Source of the DNA: Megalonaias nervosa
Taxonomy: Eukaryota > Mollusca > Bivalvia > Unionida > Unionidae
Assembly (NCBI GenBank): GCA_016617855.1
Contig: JAECUM010006770.1
Location: 1 to 64,000, forward strand
Direction: 5' to 3'
DNA length: 64,000 nt
A model generated the notes under the pieces. The model ran no database searches. It saw nothing but the letters and a program-made list of their open reading frames with translations, and was not told where the DNA came from. The position numbers and the translations under genes were made by a program. Below, piece by piece: positions 13,061-26,599 of the stretch (its first letter is position 1; each line of letters opens with the position of its first letter).

Positions 13061-14440
13061 AATTGCTTATGTGTATAGTTGTTTGAACACCATTAAACGT
13101 ATTTAGTCTATAAAGGATATCATTCTTCTTTAGTCTAATGAAATTACCTTGCTGGTTGTTTGCTCATTTCTAATACTCAGAGGTAAGTACTGCTGATGAC
13201 AATGAGATTGAAACATCATATTGTTGTTGTTCTAACTGATATTAAATAGAGGCTTACCTTCGTTCTAAATAACACTGGAAGATGGAGAGGCACTGTCACT
13301 CTCCTGTCACGTCTGCCCCCGCGTATAGTCTACTCACTTGGTTGGGGATCTGCAATGCGAGGTTCCCCTTACAGGTAGGTTTTCATCAAAAACATTGCCA
13401 GTTTGCCAAGCAGTCCTATCTCCTAGAACTGAGAGCAGGACAAAAACATTTTGACAGTCCTCATGTACTCTCACGAGTTTGATGCAAAACAGCCTGGGTT
13501 GACGCACCCTCTAGTCTGTTCTCGTCTCTTCGAAGAGAGACAATGCTTGGTTTCTACTATCAAGGGTTATGGAGTAGGCCTTTCCAACACACGCAAATAG
13601 CCCGGCCATCAGTCCGAATTCTCATATCGCTAATCTGATTGGGTATTTATATATGGACCGGTCTCGTGCTTTCCAATCCCTTGATGTAATCTCTTGTATG
13701 TTGTGTGTGGGTTTTTTTTTTTGCACCACAACACCACGCCATCACCCCGTTGAACCCTTTCTGTGATGCTTGAACACTTTTATGTTGCTCTTCTTAGCGC
13801 TTGCAAGACAAAGGAGTGAGCTTCATGATCTATCCATAGAACAAAGCTGTCTGCAGTTTAGTCGCAATTAGGATTCGGGGTCATTCTTTCTTCAACCAAA
13901 TTCTTTAGAAAAATGTAGCTTGTGTCAGTATGTCCACTCCCTATATAGATCTCCAGTCTCAGTAGTTGCTATGCTGGTGAGGCAAAAAGATCTACTGTTA
14001 TATCCAATTAGAGCTTTATGTTTCTGTTTGACAGCAGGGAGGGAATAGGGTAGGATGAATCATCTACTTATTGTAAAGGGGTTGGCTGAGATTTCATCTT
14101 TGATTATATTTAGGTGATTGTTACAACAATCAATAAAATATATCAGTCTCATTCCAAATGGAACCTTTCAGTCAAGAAGATCAAGGCCTGTGAGATTAAA
14201 GCCATTGCAACCTCATGGGTCTGTCCAACACAATGGTCTTTTGATAACGTGATGAAAGCCGCATTGTGGCAATCTCACATTACCGTCCCCTCTTTCTACC
14301 TCCGCTCCTTGGGGCACCAAAGCAAAGGCATATTTTCTCTAGGGTATGGTATGGCAGTGGCCTAAGTGGATTCCATATTACAGTGGTGGACAGACCCCAC
14401 CATAGTGGCAAAGTCACTAGTAGCCACACTTAAAGGTGGA
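13060..14440. other. Intron sequence without recognised features
   Basis: Locally richer in GC around 13280-13640 than its surroundings. I recognise no exon, RNA gene or repeat family. Confidence 0.4.
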
Positions 14441-14446
14441 TTGTAA

Positions 14447-14582
<136 letters not shown>

Positions 14583-15182
14583 ATGGTCTTCCTACTAGGA
14601 TGTTTTCTACAGAGTTTGATTACATTCTATTCAGCAGTATTGTGTATGGTAGACGTAGGATGAAAGTTTTTGTTTCCTTTTTTCTTTGGTAACAGTGATC
14701 ATATTTCATCCCATAAACTTTTGATGCAGCAGTTTTATGATAACTTGGATTTTGTCACTTCCTATCTTCTGCTCTTCTGTCAGATTAAATACATTTGTAC
14801 AGAACCAAAAGGTTTACATCTATTTCTTTCATTTATATCTTACTTGTATCAATAATTCTGCAAGTGGAAATTTTTGGTGCTTAAACAAAAACCTAACGAA
14901 CATCAAAGGACTATCAAGTGGTTTGATTTGAATGTGAACATCTTTTAATCGAGACCATCCAAGCTGGTTCAAATTGTGAAGAACTGAAATATTATATGAC
15001 CACAAATACTCAAAACGGTGAGAAAAAAAACTTGTGACCAGATTTTACTAAAAACTACATTTTCTGTAACCTATGTTGAGTGTTAATTCAGTATTGCTTA
15101 ATACTTGAGATCAAGTTATGCAACAGAGTAAATATATATTTGAAACACATACGATTAGCAATATCTTCTCTGCTTTTTCTAG

Positions 15183-15297
15183 TTCAGACACCTTCTCCTG
15201 TTGGAGCATTGGCTGGGGGCATCATCGGTGGTTTGGTAGCGTTAATTCTCATAGCAGTCATTTTTATTTTCTTATGGCGAAGGAAACTTAACAAGCT
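15183..15297 (+). CDS. RPTP exon 3 of window: transmembrane segment
   Basis: A 115-nt exon from TTTTTCTAG to GTAAGT, phase 1 to 2. It reads a short Pro-rich stalk (QTPSPVG), then about 23 hydrophobic residues starting ALAGGIIGG with glycine-zipper spacing, then the stop-transfer WRRKLNK. This marks a single-pass type I receptor passing from ectodomain to cytoplasm. Confidence 0.9.
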
Positions 15298-16115
15298 GTA
15301 AGTTGTGTAAATATTTATGTTGTTTTGTTGGTCTTTATTTAGACATTTGTTTCTTACATTACCATAGTTACAGGAAATACATGGATGCCTGTCTATAAAG
15401 GGCACTAGACAGACTAAACATTGCCCTTTACTGACTTATCACTTGTAATCTACAGTGCAATATACAAATAAATATAAGAAATATACAAGAAAATTTAGGA
15501 AGGTTGCTTACAAATGAGATCCTTTATAAAAGGTATCCTTTATATGGAGTCAGATATCACCATAATTTTTGGAGTTCCTTTATGTTTGGTTTCATGTTAC
15601 AGCGCTTTTAATTTCGTTTTCGTTTTCTATCTATACACTCAAAGATAATGTAAAGCCTAACCTTGTAAACAAACTATAGATTCTTTCAATGATCATCTAG
15701 AACACATTAAACATTTCTGGTTGATGAAGTATTGGAGATATGTGTCCATTGTTGCTTCAAAACTTAATGATTTTTCCTTCCATATATTCTGGTTTACGGT
15801 AGGATTTCTGGCTACTCGCCTAGCCTAAAAATGAGTTCATGTCATGAAGAGACCCATAGTATTGATATTGTGAGTTAGTAGGTTGCATGCAAGACTTAAC
15901 AGTTAGTGGGTTGCAGGTTTGAAACCTCCCCACAGTAGCTTGGACCAAGTATAATGTTGTGTAACCCCATTCAGTTCAGTTCAAGGAATTCATTACTATA
16001 TTATATTATCCTAATGTTGAGGAGTCTCTGTAATACTGGAGAATTATAATAAGATACACAGACCAACATGTTTGGTCGAAACAAGACATGCAGTTGTGTA
16101 CATTTCATTTTTAAG

Positions 16116-16190
16116 GAAAAAGACCATGGGATCATCAAATGATGCCACTGAATCTAGCATGGATGATTTGACTAAATTAAGAAAGGAGAG
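16116..16190 (+). CDS. RPTP exon 4 of window: cytoplasmic juxtamembrane linker
   Basis: A 75-nt exon between TTTTTAAG and GTGAGC, phase 2 to 2. It codes a basic start (KKT), then an acidic/Ser-rich stretch and a TKLRKER end. It links the membrane anchor to the PTP domain. No motif is recognised beyond charge. Confidence 0.8.
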
Positions 16191-16204
16191 GTGAGCATTT
16201 ACTT

Positions 16205-16214
16205 TTTGTTTACT

Positions 16215-16248
<34 letters not shown>

Positions 16249-16975
16249 ATCCCTTAACCCAAGAGGTCGTTGGAGCAACACAGTTGACTTTACAACCAAT
16301 TCTTTCCATCTTTCCCTGCTCTCTACTGCCATTTGGGAATCTCCAAATCCCATGCCTGTCCACTCCTTAATGTTGTCTTCCCACCTCTTTTTCTGTCTGC
16401 CTCTTCTTCTGCAAACTGTGTCTTGCAAGATTGCTTTTGCCAATCCAGATGATCTTGAAACATGACCGTCCCACTGCAGTTTGCGCTTTTTTACAGTGGT
16501 CAAGAGGTCTTCATAGGATCCAATGGCTCATTGGATCCTGTTGTTGACTTCTTCGTTAGTTACATGGTCAGTGTATGAGATGCTCAAGATCTTGCGGTAG
16601 CATCTCATTTATAATGTTTGAATCCTTCTTTGTAGATCTGATGTGCTCTTCCATGTTTCACAAGCATGCAGAAAGATGGGTATGACAATTGAGCGCATCA
16701 GCCTTATTTTGGAACCAAACATAATGTTGGTATCTTTCCATATTGGTCTTAACCTTGTTATTGCTGCTTTTATCTGGGCAATCATGCAGAGTAGTTCTGG
16801 TTTGGTCAGCCCTCATCTGTGATAATTGATCACAAGTACTTGAAGATTGTGACTCTTTCTAGCTTCTGTCCACTGACCCTTATTTCTGCACTGATGCAGT
16901 TGGTGTTGTTTGCCATCAGTTTGGTTTTTTTCGGGGCTGATCTCCATTCTGTATGCGGTGGAGGTTGTTTACTTT
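16205..16975 (-). pseudogene. 5'-truncated LINE, 3' end of the reverse transcriptase ORF
   Basis: The minus strand carries the C-terminal part of a LINE ORF2: an RKLQWDGHVSRSSGLAK segment, then RRRGRQKKRWEDNI, as in endonuclease-RT proteins of RTE/Nimb-like LINEs. These are readable at 16246-16503, with frame-broken upstream parts to about 16975. An (ATC)n tract at 16216-16247 lies where the element's 3' tail should be (GAT repeats on the minus strand). It is antisense to the PTP gene in intron 4. Confidence 0.8.
16216..16247. repeat. (ATC)n microsatellite, LINE tail
   Basis: About ten ATC units at the 3' end of the antisense LINE fragment. Confidence 0.9.
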
Positions 16976-18745
16976 ACTAAAGGTATATTAACCCACCCCC
17001 AGTCATTTGTGCCATATAGGTCTTCGGTAAAGAACTGGAGACAACGCAAAATACAAATTTTGTTTGGAGAGATTCATTTATATTTATGCTTACATGAGGT
17101 AGAATGGCTTATTTAAAGAATGTTTGTTATGGACATATAATGAGTTGTTGATTAATCATTTTTATTTTCATCAATATAATCCCCAATTATTAATATGTGG
17201 TGCCTTTTATAGCAATTGTATATCACATTAAGTGAATTTTGTCTTTGTAAATGCTACTCACCGTTAAATTATTTCACTTAATCTATTTTTTGTGATTTGA
17301 CACATAGCATAACTACATGTAAAAGAATCATATTTTACAGCCAATTACTTTACATCTTGTGAAGTTGATTATATTATTCTCATAAGACCATTATAAAGGA
17401 AGATCAATGAAAGTGTACCAAAATTGATCAGTTAATGTAAATCGAAGAGTATTATAAGATATAATATTTTAATCGAACAGTGATGTGCAGCAATGTAAAT
17501 TTGGAGGTAATAGTTTTATCCATCCGTATGAAAGCAACAATGAAATTTAGTTGCTTTATTCCAGCACCAGGGTATTAGCAAAGCTCAACATAATATGAAT
17601 GTCTGCTTGTCTGACTTGACAAATGGTTTTCAAGTGTTGCAGAACAAGATAACAAAAATAAATGTTCATCAAATTGATGTGGCAAAGTAAATATTTGTGT
17701 TCCACATAATGTAGCTCTTATAATAATAATCACAATCTTTTTTAATCTATGCTATCATCTTTATTCAACGTAAGCGTCTACTTTAAATGTAAGCCTTGGT
17801 GCTGCAAGTTATGTTAGCCATTCAAATCAAATGGACACGTGTATATCAGACGTACAATAAACATGCAGCATATTTTTCAGTTAAGTTCTGTTGTCTAAAC
17901 TTGGAGATTTTGCCATAAAACTCTCTATTAGCAACCGATGAATGATCAATGAATTCTATTTGAGGAAGAAAATCAGAGATATTTACTAAAACTTGAAACG
18001 AATATATCAGTTGCCACAATGATTTACATTGTACAGATGTCTATGCAGAATAATGATCTGTCCGAAATTCATAAAATTTTCCTTTGTGTCTCTGTGACCT
18101 TGAAGACAAACACCGTGCATTTTGTGTTCACCTAGCCCTTAGGCCTAGTGAGCTTATTGGACGGTCCTTCATCAAGTTGCTAGTTAGAACTTCATCTCAA
18201 AAACCACTGTACTAATTATCCTGTGATTTTACAGGAGAAAACTGGCATCAAGGCCTTTCAAATCTGTTCAGTGGGATCATGTTTCCTAAACAAATTTTAT
18301 AACTAGTAATAGAAAAATGTTTAAACAATTCTTCTCAACAGCAACTCAACATAATGTGACAGAAAACACCTTGTGGATATAATGTATGTGTGTGTTATTA
18401 ACAATCGCAGCACATCTCGAAGCCATGAACTTGCAGAGCAGCCTATTTTTCATTGAGCTGCAATTTACAGACTTAGAAAGAGATTATAGTAGAAGGAATA
18501 ACTCAGTCTTTCCTGACACCTTACTTTTGCTCAAGTATATGCGGTTGGTTACTAATCATTATTCAAGAATATTCCATTATGGGTATTGAAAATAGTGTTA
18601 TTTCAAATAAAATAGCACTTACTGGCTCTAAGACACAGTCCACCCTCAGCTGACCACTCATCATATTTAGTTAAGAAACAATAAGCACAACATGTTGAAA
18701 ATATTTGTATAGGTATGTTAACTTTGTTAATTTTTCTATGCCCAG

Positions 18746-18827
18746 GAGCATCAACCTAGCAACATTTGCAGAGTATGTTGCGGATTATCACAAAGATAGC
18801 AACCTGAAGTTTTCAGAAGAGTATCTA
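18746..18827 (+). CDS. RPTP exon 5 of window: lead-in helix of PTP domain
   Basis: An 82-nt exon following TATGCCCAG, phase 2 to 0. It reads SINLATFAEYVADYHKDSNL then FSEEYL, the pre-domain helices of receptor PTPs. Donor CTA|GTAGGT (18828) keeps frame with exon 6. The GTAATC four bases later would break it. Confidence 0.9.
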
Positions 18828-18943
18828 GTAGGTAATCATATAGATCATACTATATTGTCTGTAGTTTTGCACACAAATTTTACTATTTATTAACCCTATA
18901 AGTGCTGTATTGTTGAATAGTGCAAAATCACTCAGAGCTGATG

Positions 18944-20171
18944 TTAGTCAGAGTTTTCTCTGACCCTTGCCACCCCATGTTTGATATTTGGACATTTATG
19001 TTGGGGTGTATGGTCAGAGTCCATTCCCTATCGAAAAGATGGAATTCGCCGACACCATTTGGTGTCGGCATTGGGTAGCCGCTTACTAACCGTCCTAGTA
19101 AACCTTAACGACCTCTCATCGAGATATAACTGCATGAAATCGATAGGAATATGATTTATTTTCTCAGATATTGCGAGTATAGCATTCGTTATATCTTTAA
19201 TCCGCTGACAGACTAGTCGAAACTATAACATTGATGAAATTTGACCTGGAACTCGCCTTTTGCATTCAGAGTCACATGACTAAACAAATCTCGCGACCTA
19301 CATGTCAGTGACTTCAGAGTTCAAATAGTCACGTGATATCAACATTTAACCATTTCTAATGTTGCTGTAGGAAAACAAATCAAACATATAAATGAAAGTC
19401 ACGTAATATTTATAGGAAAATGAAGGAACATAAACTTTTAAAAATATTTATTCTGGAAACAACGACAAGAAATCTGTAAATGTTGAAGCAGCTTGAAAAA
19501 AAAATGAAAAGAAAAACAGATTCAACAAGCGGAGAGCACATGTCAACGCGGTAGTAACGTGATACTAACAAAATACATCGCTGACACGTGCTTAGTACTT
19601 GATGAATATGGTTTTCTCTACCTTGCCGCGATACCGAGAGGTTTCTAGTCGTGTTCTCAGAATAAATATGTTGAGAATTAAGTGTGCATTATATTTATGT
19701 ACAAGTATTACGTGACTTTTAATTAATATTTTCGAATTCTTTGTAAAACAACTTTGGAAATAGTTTATTATTATTGATACCACGTGACTATTGGACGTCT
19801 GATGTCATTCACATGTAGGTTGTGAGATTTGTGTAGTCATATGACTCGGAATGCAAATGGCGAGTTCCAGGTCAAACTTCATCAACGCTATAGTTGCATC
19901 TCGTCTCTCAGCGGATTAAAGATATAACGAATGCTATACTCTCTATTTCTGAGAAAATAAATTATACTCCTATCGATTTCATGCAGGTATATCTCGATGA
20001 AAGGTCGTTAAAGTTTGCTAGGCCAGCTAGTAAGCGGCTACCCTATGCCGACACCAAATGGTGTCGGCGGATTCCAACTTTTCGATAGGGAATGGACTCT
20101 GACCCTACACCCCAACATAAATGTCCAAATATCAAAAATGGGTGGCAAGGGTCAGAGGAAACTCAGACTAA
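18944..20171. mobile_element. Foldback DNA element (long-TIR MITE), 1.23 kb
   Basis: The two halves are near-complete inverted repeats of each other, to roughly 19500 from the left and 19600 from the right. Ends are TTAGTC...GACTAA, flanked by GCTGATG at 18937-18943 and 20172-20178 (7 bp, or 8 bp if AGCTGATG is counted). An inner hairpin, GCCGACACCATTTGGTGTCG, is repeated near both ends (about 19050 and 20047). No transposase frame is seen. The target-site length could fit hAT-like mobilisation, which is inference. Confidence 0.85.
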
Positions 20172-20786
20172 GCTGATGTTTAGAGAAAATAAATGAAAAC
20201 TGCACTCTTCTTTTATGTTGTGTGTATTTTTATTATTGTACATATACAAAAGCAATGAATTATAATTTCTTGGTACTTTGAGGATAAAATAATAATATAC
20301 ATGTTTAGGGATTGGTCAGGAGTATGAAAGCCTAGGTAGACATTACAGTAGAAGCAGTGACAGACAGAAACATAATGGTGGAGAGATATATTTACCAAAG
20401 TAATGACATATAGGAACAAGCATGAGTGATACATCGAGAGTTAAACATCAGCTCACAGTCTAGATGATGATAATTCGGATGAGAATCTCATATGGGTATC
20501 AATAATATTTGCTTATTACAAATACCTGATTATTGCCGCTATGAATAAACATTATTTGACATATGGGAATCCCAGGTACTCAAGCAGGAATTAAAGACTT
20601 GCAACAGTCTAATCAAAAGTAATCGCAAAACCCATGCAATTAATTGTGAGTGAAAACTGAATGGTGATGGAAGCTAATCGTCTGACAAACCTATGAACTG
20701 AGTTCACCTTGATCAAAGCCCTTTGATACTTGTTCCCTCAAGATCATGCATTATAAATATGTCCATCTATTGCACCTTTAGGATAA

Positions 20787-20975
20787 TCTGGATGACTGAT
20801 TTATGGAAAAAATGTGTCTCCCTGATCCTGATTATATGGACAATATGTATTTCCCTGATCGCGACCCTATACACAAAATGTTTCCACTCATTCTGGGTAT
20901 TTGAATAAAACATATGTTCCTGATCCTGAGGATATGGACAAAATGTATGTCCCTGATTGGTCCAGATAATCAACA
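20787..20975. repeat. Minisatellite, about 33-bp unit, five copies
   Basis: Imperfect units built on ATGGACAAAATGTATGTCCC / TGATCCTG. Lies in intron 5. Confidence 0.7.
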
Positions 20976-21549
20976 TTTTACTGTGTATCATTAGTATCAA
21001 ATGTCAGGCTGTTATGAAGCAGGTATTGACATTAACTAATGGATTATTCAGCAACATTTGAAAAGTTATATTACAACAACTCTTAAGTAGTGCTTACAAT
21101 ACATAAGGCTACTCAATGGCCACCCTGTATAGCATGAATCATAAAAGCTAATTATGTGTTTATATTCATGTTAAAATTTGATGGCCTGTTTTAGAGTCTT
21201 AACTACATTATAATGATCCCTGTTTATAGTGGTTTTAGGAACAATTTGATTTTGAGCAAGGACACCTTATACTGAGGTATGTTCTAGCAAGGCTGTGTAA
21301 AAATACTGCACTAATGAAAAGGGTCTTTAATCATATAAAACCCAATTGATGTTGTTTCTCAAAATGTCAGTAAGCAAAATGGTTTGTAATTAAATAAGTA
21401 TGTAGCTCTAAATGAACAAAATTAAACAATCTGAACTGAATTCAACACCATCTCTTCAGTTTAGAAGAGGAACAGCAGTGTTATTAAAGAGACTTTATAC
21501 TGAGGGACAACTGCACTGTGTTATTATCTTTCTTTGATCTTCCATAAAG

Positions 21550-21640
21550 GACCTGAAGACTCTGAGTCCACAGCATCCCCATGAAGCAGCTGACATGGAG
21601 GAGAACCGTCTGAAGAACCGCTTTGTCAATATCCTCCCTT
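21550..21640 (+). CDS. RPTP exon 6 of window: pTyr-recognition loop
   Basis: A 91-nt exon, phase 0 to 1, between CCATAAAG and GTAAGC. It reads DLKTLSPQ... then ENRLKNRFVNILP. The family motif NR.KNRY..ILPYD is clear, but the loop tyrosine that packs on the substrate phosphotyrosine ring (KNRY) is phenylalanine (KNRF) and the following Tyr is Phe across the splice (ILPF). Confidence 0.93.
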
Positions 21641-23373
21641 GTAAGCTATTAATTGTTATACTGATGAATAATCAATTCCTTATAGTGTGAGCATATGCTA
21701 ATGAATGCCACTTTTGAGCTTGTTTCATTTTCATATGGTTAACCCTGAAGTTTGGGAGGACTTTTCTCACTCTCAATCATCTGTTATTATTCTGTATTTT
21801 TTCAAACAGTTTGAGCAAATGTGCATAGACTGAACAATACAAATCTAGATACTACCTGTTGTAATAGAATCAATGACTATTAGAAATATTCCCACAACAT
21901 AGCATGTTTGTCAGGCTATATACATTGTAAATAAGCTCATACACAGCATCTCTATGATAAGTACCTTGTTTTTACCTAAGTTGTGGAATCTAGTTACTAA
22001 GAAGGAAATATATATAGGGAACTGGATGCATGTTTCTTTTGCAAGAATGTCATAAGTGGTAACATCATCTAGTCTAAAAAATTAACTATCATCACCTGTT
22101 TATATGTGTCTTCTTCTAAATAGCTAGGAAGGGCAAAATTTTGATGTAAGTACATGATCAAGCTGAGAAGTTTCATGAAAGCTGGGTCTGGCTATGCCTA
22201 TCTCAAAAGGGGTCTGGTTTCCTGGTTTATAGGTTGGGGTGGTCCATCCAAAGGTTTAAATCCGGACCTAGAGAAAACTTCTACAATGTAAAGGGTGATC
22301 AGAATGATCTACTCAAAAGTTTAATTTCTTAAATATAAAAGTCCATAGGATGTCATAAATGTGGAATATGTAGTCGCCTAAAAGAGCAGATATCTAGGAT
22401 GCACAACAGTGAAAGTCCTACCAATATTTAAAACTTTGTGTGAAATCTGTTTAAGCTGTATAGGTATAATCATGGAGAAAGTAAAAATCTGGCAAACTTT
22501 TTATGAATCAGGCATGTGTTATCTCCAAAAAATTTAAAAATTACTAGTTGGAGTCCAACAGTTGGAAATAATATTTTTCTTAATAATTGAAGAGACATCA
22601 GTGCTCGCTTTGATTATGTATTGAGAAATGAAAGTCAGTCTGATATAAAAGTTGATGCCAATTTCAAATACATGGCACACACCAATCATTGAAGTGTACA
22701 TAGTTTCACTAACCTCTGGGCCTTTTATTATGTTGCTTGTCATGGTAGGGGCTCATCTATGCTTGTATTGGATCTGCTGTATTTGATATGGACTGCGCAC
22801 ATTAATTTGAGTGTAAGAACCTCACCTGTAACAGTTTACAATTTGTCACATGCCCAGTAATCTCAAAGATGCCATTTAAGATGTACAACTTGAGTGGATA
22901 TATCTCCTTTCATGTTAAAGAATTAATATCATATATAATGACATAAACATTCACAGATAGATGCATATAATGTGTTGAGAGAATTTATGCAGATATCTAA
23001 TCATGGCATTATTTTACCAGCTGAGTGGAGGGTGTACAATGTTGCAGAAAAGTTCAAATCTCAGTTTTATTTGAATGCAGCATAAAATTGTATCAAGTAG
23101 GCCAATCAATGTTCTATGCATTTTCGAACATATATTTGGAATGCAGTGATACATTGATTAACTCATGGATTATTTTGGAAAAAGAATGATGTAAAATTAA
23201 TTAAAATATTCAGAAAGAAATTTAATAAATGATTACTTGAGATTGTGCAAGACAAAATAAATGTGCTAAAGTTGAGTACAAATGAATGCTACAATTACAT
23301 TAAAATATCAAAAAAATATAATACCCTGAGTAGTGAAGGTCACAATGGGTAAATCACTCAGATAAGTTCATTT

Positions 23374-23412
<39 letters not shown>

Positions 23413-26146
23413 GTGTACAGTGATGCATAAAAGGAGCGGCGCAAAAATACCGAAATAAATTGTCATAGACTATTTCTGAAAGCAATGAAACAAATGTTTC
23501 TGAGGAATTTTACAGATACCCAAGACATCTGGAGTTACTGGATACAAATGTAGAAAATCTGGTCATATTTGAGTTGGTATAATACTCAGAGATAGGACAT
23601 TGGAGCTAATTTGGGCTGATACAGCATTGGAATATATTTCATTCAATTTTTTAAATGAATTTTATGATGCCAAAAGGAACAAGCCACTTTACTAATGTAA
23701 AAGCCTGATTTAAAATAACTATTTATTAAAAAGCCAACATTTAAATTCCATGAAATTTTAATGGATAAGTTGAATATTGAATTCCATTGAATTTATCACA
23801 CTGTGCAGAAGATCAAATATACTATTGGCAACTGAAATCAAGTGGCTGTGAATGGCGAAAATCATATTATTCAAGCACTAAAAGGTTTAATAGGAATGAG
23901 ATGCAATTATTATATATCACATTTATTTGTGTTGGAATATCACCAAGGGAAAATCATTGAAATGTTTCTGGCATTAATACAATAATGCAATCCATGCTCA
24001 GTTACTGATAGAAGGGATTTTATAAATCATTTTATAGTCAAGAGAAGAAAATTGTGAAGATGAGTTATACAATAGCTCCAATACATTTTGAATCAGTGGA
24101 TTTTGCTGTGTGCGGCAAATGTTAGCATAAGGAATGGTTTGAGCTCTTTTGGGTAAAGATGAATAAGTTTATGGATTTTTTCTTACTAATTTATATCAGA
24201 TAGCATGCTGGCTTATTTACAAAAGTCTCATACATTATTTTACATTAATATTATTGAAGAGCTTACAGCTTATTTGCACTCTCGTTTGTGTATGAGCATG
24301 AACAAAACTGTCATCTGCTATTGCTACTGAGGCTGCCAAGTGTGTTCATGAACAAGAGCGTCATTGTCATATCACACATACCATTACTACTCAGGCCGCA
24401 GAAAAAGCACAGCATTTACAAGGACCTGAATTGAAGATTCTTAAGTGCATTGCTCAATTGAAAAATCATGTGGCAATTATCCCTCATGCATACAAAACTA
24501 GGTAAAGATGCTTGATATGTTTATCAAATATGAATCCTGAAGTCATATTAGTGTTACAGTGCTCTGGTGCCTCAGCAGCTAAAGCAGATATTGTCCTTCA
24601 ACTGCATTTAACTATGCTGCTTAATTGTAACATGGATGGATTTAGAAGCGTATCAGCGTGGATTCACAGTGATACACATGAAGTTCTGAATCTCAAAGAC
24701 ACCAAGGCTATCAATGATGAAATCAACAAAGGAAAAATACACAAATGCACGATCAGGATTGATGCATTCAAGTCGAAGTGTATATTTTCCTGTACCAACC
24801 ATTTCACAGATCGAGCTCTATAACAAGACCAGAGTATATTCTGACACCATCAGTGGTAAATGTTAGAAACAATGACAACAGCTGTTTTGAATTAACTATT
24901 TTATTTGCGTTACATCTGGCTAGTGACAATAAAGTAAAGCCATGTAAATATCAGCAATACTTGGGTGAACTCAGTTTTGGTGATTTAAAATTTCTGGGGA
25001 AGATTACTGATTTCACACCCAAATATTTTGAAACAAGTCTTCACCTGAGATAAAAGCTTTAATCCACTTGTGCTATCATCACATGGACAAAGTGGACTGA
25101 CCCAAATTGAACTGTTATTGCTAAGCGATATAGTTGACTCAGAATTGTTGCTTAATTATGTATTGATAAAGAATCTTGTTTAGTGAACTATACCAGAGCA
25201 TCTCCATGGTTGACCTTTGCCAAGCTTGCTACTTTTTCAACAGCCAGTTCACCTCTACAGCAACTGAAAGGACTGTAATATATTTTGAATAAAATCAGCA
25301 CAGAAACCGTGTTTCTTTTGTATCAATATATTTTGCCTTTAATGAATGGAACCACCGATAACAATCTTGGCATTCATACCTCCATTGCAAAGTTTCATCA
25401 AAGTTATGTCATTAAATACTACAATCACAAATACTTGAAACTCAAGAAAAAAATCGAGTACTGACATTGAACTAAGTCATTGACTTGTTGTGTGGCCAAT
25501 TGCATCTCATAGGATCCTGAGACACTTACAGTGGAAATAGAGTTACCATCTAGTTCCCTCATGTGACGGTTGAAACTCTTATGCATATAAAGCACTTGTC
25601 CAAGACTGAAATGAGCTTTCATTAAGAAGGAATACAACTCTTGAAATACACCAAATACCTTGAATTTTTATTATGTATCAAATTGTACCAAAATATAGCT
25701 TGTGCATGCTCTGCTAACCTAGTTAATCAGTCATGGCTTTGCAATTTTAGCCATATATGCCTAATGTGCATGATTACATGTATATGGTTTGAAATCTTAA
25801 GCCTTAAATCTTAAATGTTGTTAACTAAAACTTAGAACTCAGAGATGATCATAACCATAGATATAATTCATAGAATACCATAACCACTAGATATAACTCC
25901 AAGTGTATTATAATTTCTAGATATAACTCACATAATACCATAATCACTAGAATATACAGCAGGATTTAAAAGCATTCCCCAGATTTGATATACAGTGTAC
26001 AGCATTCTCTTTTCTTTAATTGTTAAAAACCTTAAACAGTCAAAGCTCACACAAAACATGTCAGGTTCAATTCTATATTTGAACCATCTGCAAAAAAATG
26101 AACTGATGGTATTGTTATGTATGAACAGGCTATTTCTTTGTTCCAG
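21641..26146 (+). other. Intron 6 of window (4.5 kb)
   Basis: AT-rich with a short (TA)n at 23379-23406. The only segment that looks protein-derived is the possible polymerase relic around 24300-25060. No further exon seen. Confidence 0.6.
24512..25053 (+). pseudogene. Possible Polinton-type DNA polymerase B N-terminal relic
   Basis: Two overlapping open frames (24512-24823, 24778-25053) look protein-coding in codon texture. The second reads VVNVRNNDNSCFELTILFAL, then a Y..YL.EL.F...KF stretch, ending KYFE. This follows the pattern of the N-terminal region of Polinton polymerases (N-x-D-x-CF, then Y...L.F...FP...KFE), also present in decayed form at 57726-58172. The catalytic region is absent. 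This is an inference from pattern and could be another mobile-element protein. Confidence 0.35.
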
Positions 26147-26223
26147 TTGACCACAGCCGTGTCAAGTTGCAGCCAATTGATGATGTACCTGGATCTGACT
26201 ACATCAATGCCAATTACCTCCCT
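26147..26223 (+). CDS. RPTP exon 7 of window: substrate-loop region
   Basis: A 77-nt exon after TTTGTTCCAG, phase 1 to 0. It reads (F)[20 protein letters not shown] then ANYLP. The DYINANY motif is diagnostic of PTP domains. Donor CCT|GTAATT. Confidence 0.95.
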
Positions 26224-26599
26224 GTAATTTCAACTCGTTCCTTTCTCCATCTGAAACGAGACTATTCTGCCCTTCAAGTTTATTTCTTTTCTAATCTTTA
26301 ACTGATGTTTATTGTAGTACATCATCTTCAAGTGTTTCTACATCAGTGTACTGTGACACTTATGATTCAATACATATTGAAGTCATTATGATACTAAAAT
26401 GAAATCTCTGTATCTCAACTCCCAGTTCTCTCTAGGTCATCACTCAACATATTCTGTAACACTATAAATGCAACTAAAAAATATAAAGCTGCCTACTGCA
26501 GCAGAATATATCACATATACATAAAATGTCAATATTTGCAAGAAATCATTACAACTCTAATGCAGACACCATGACTGAATCATTGTAATCATAGAAAGG

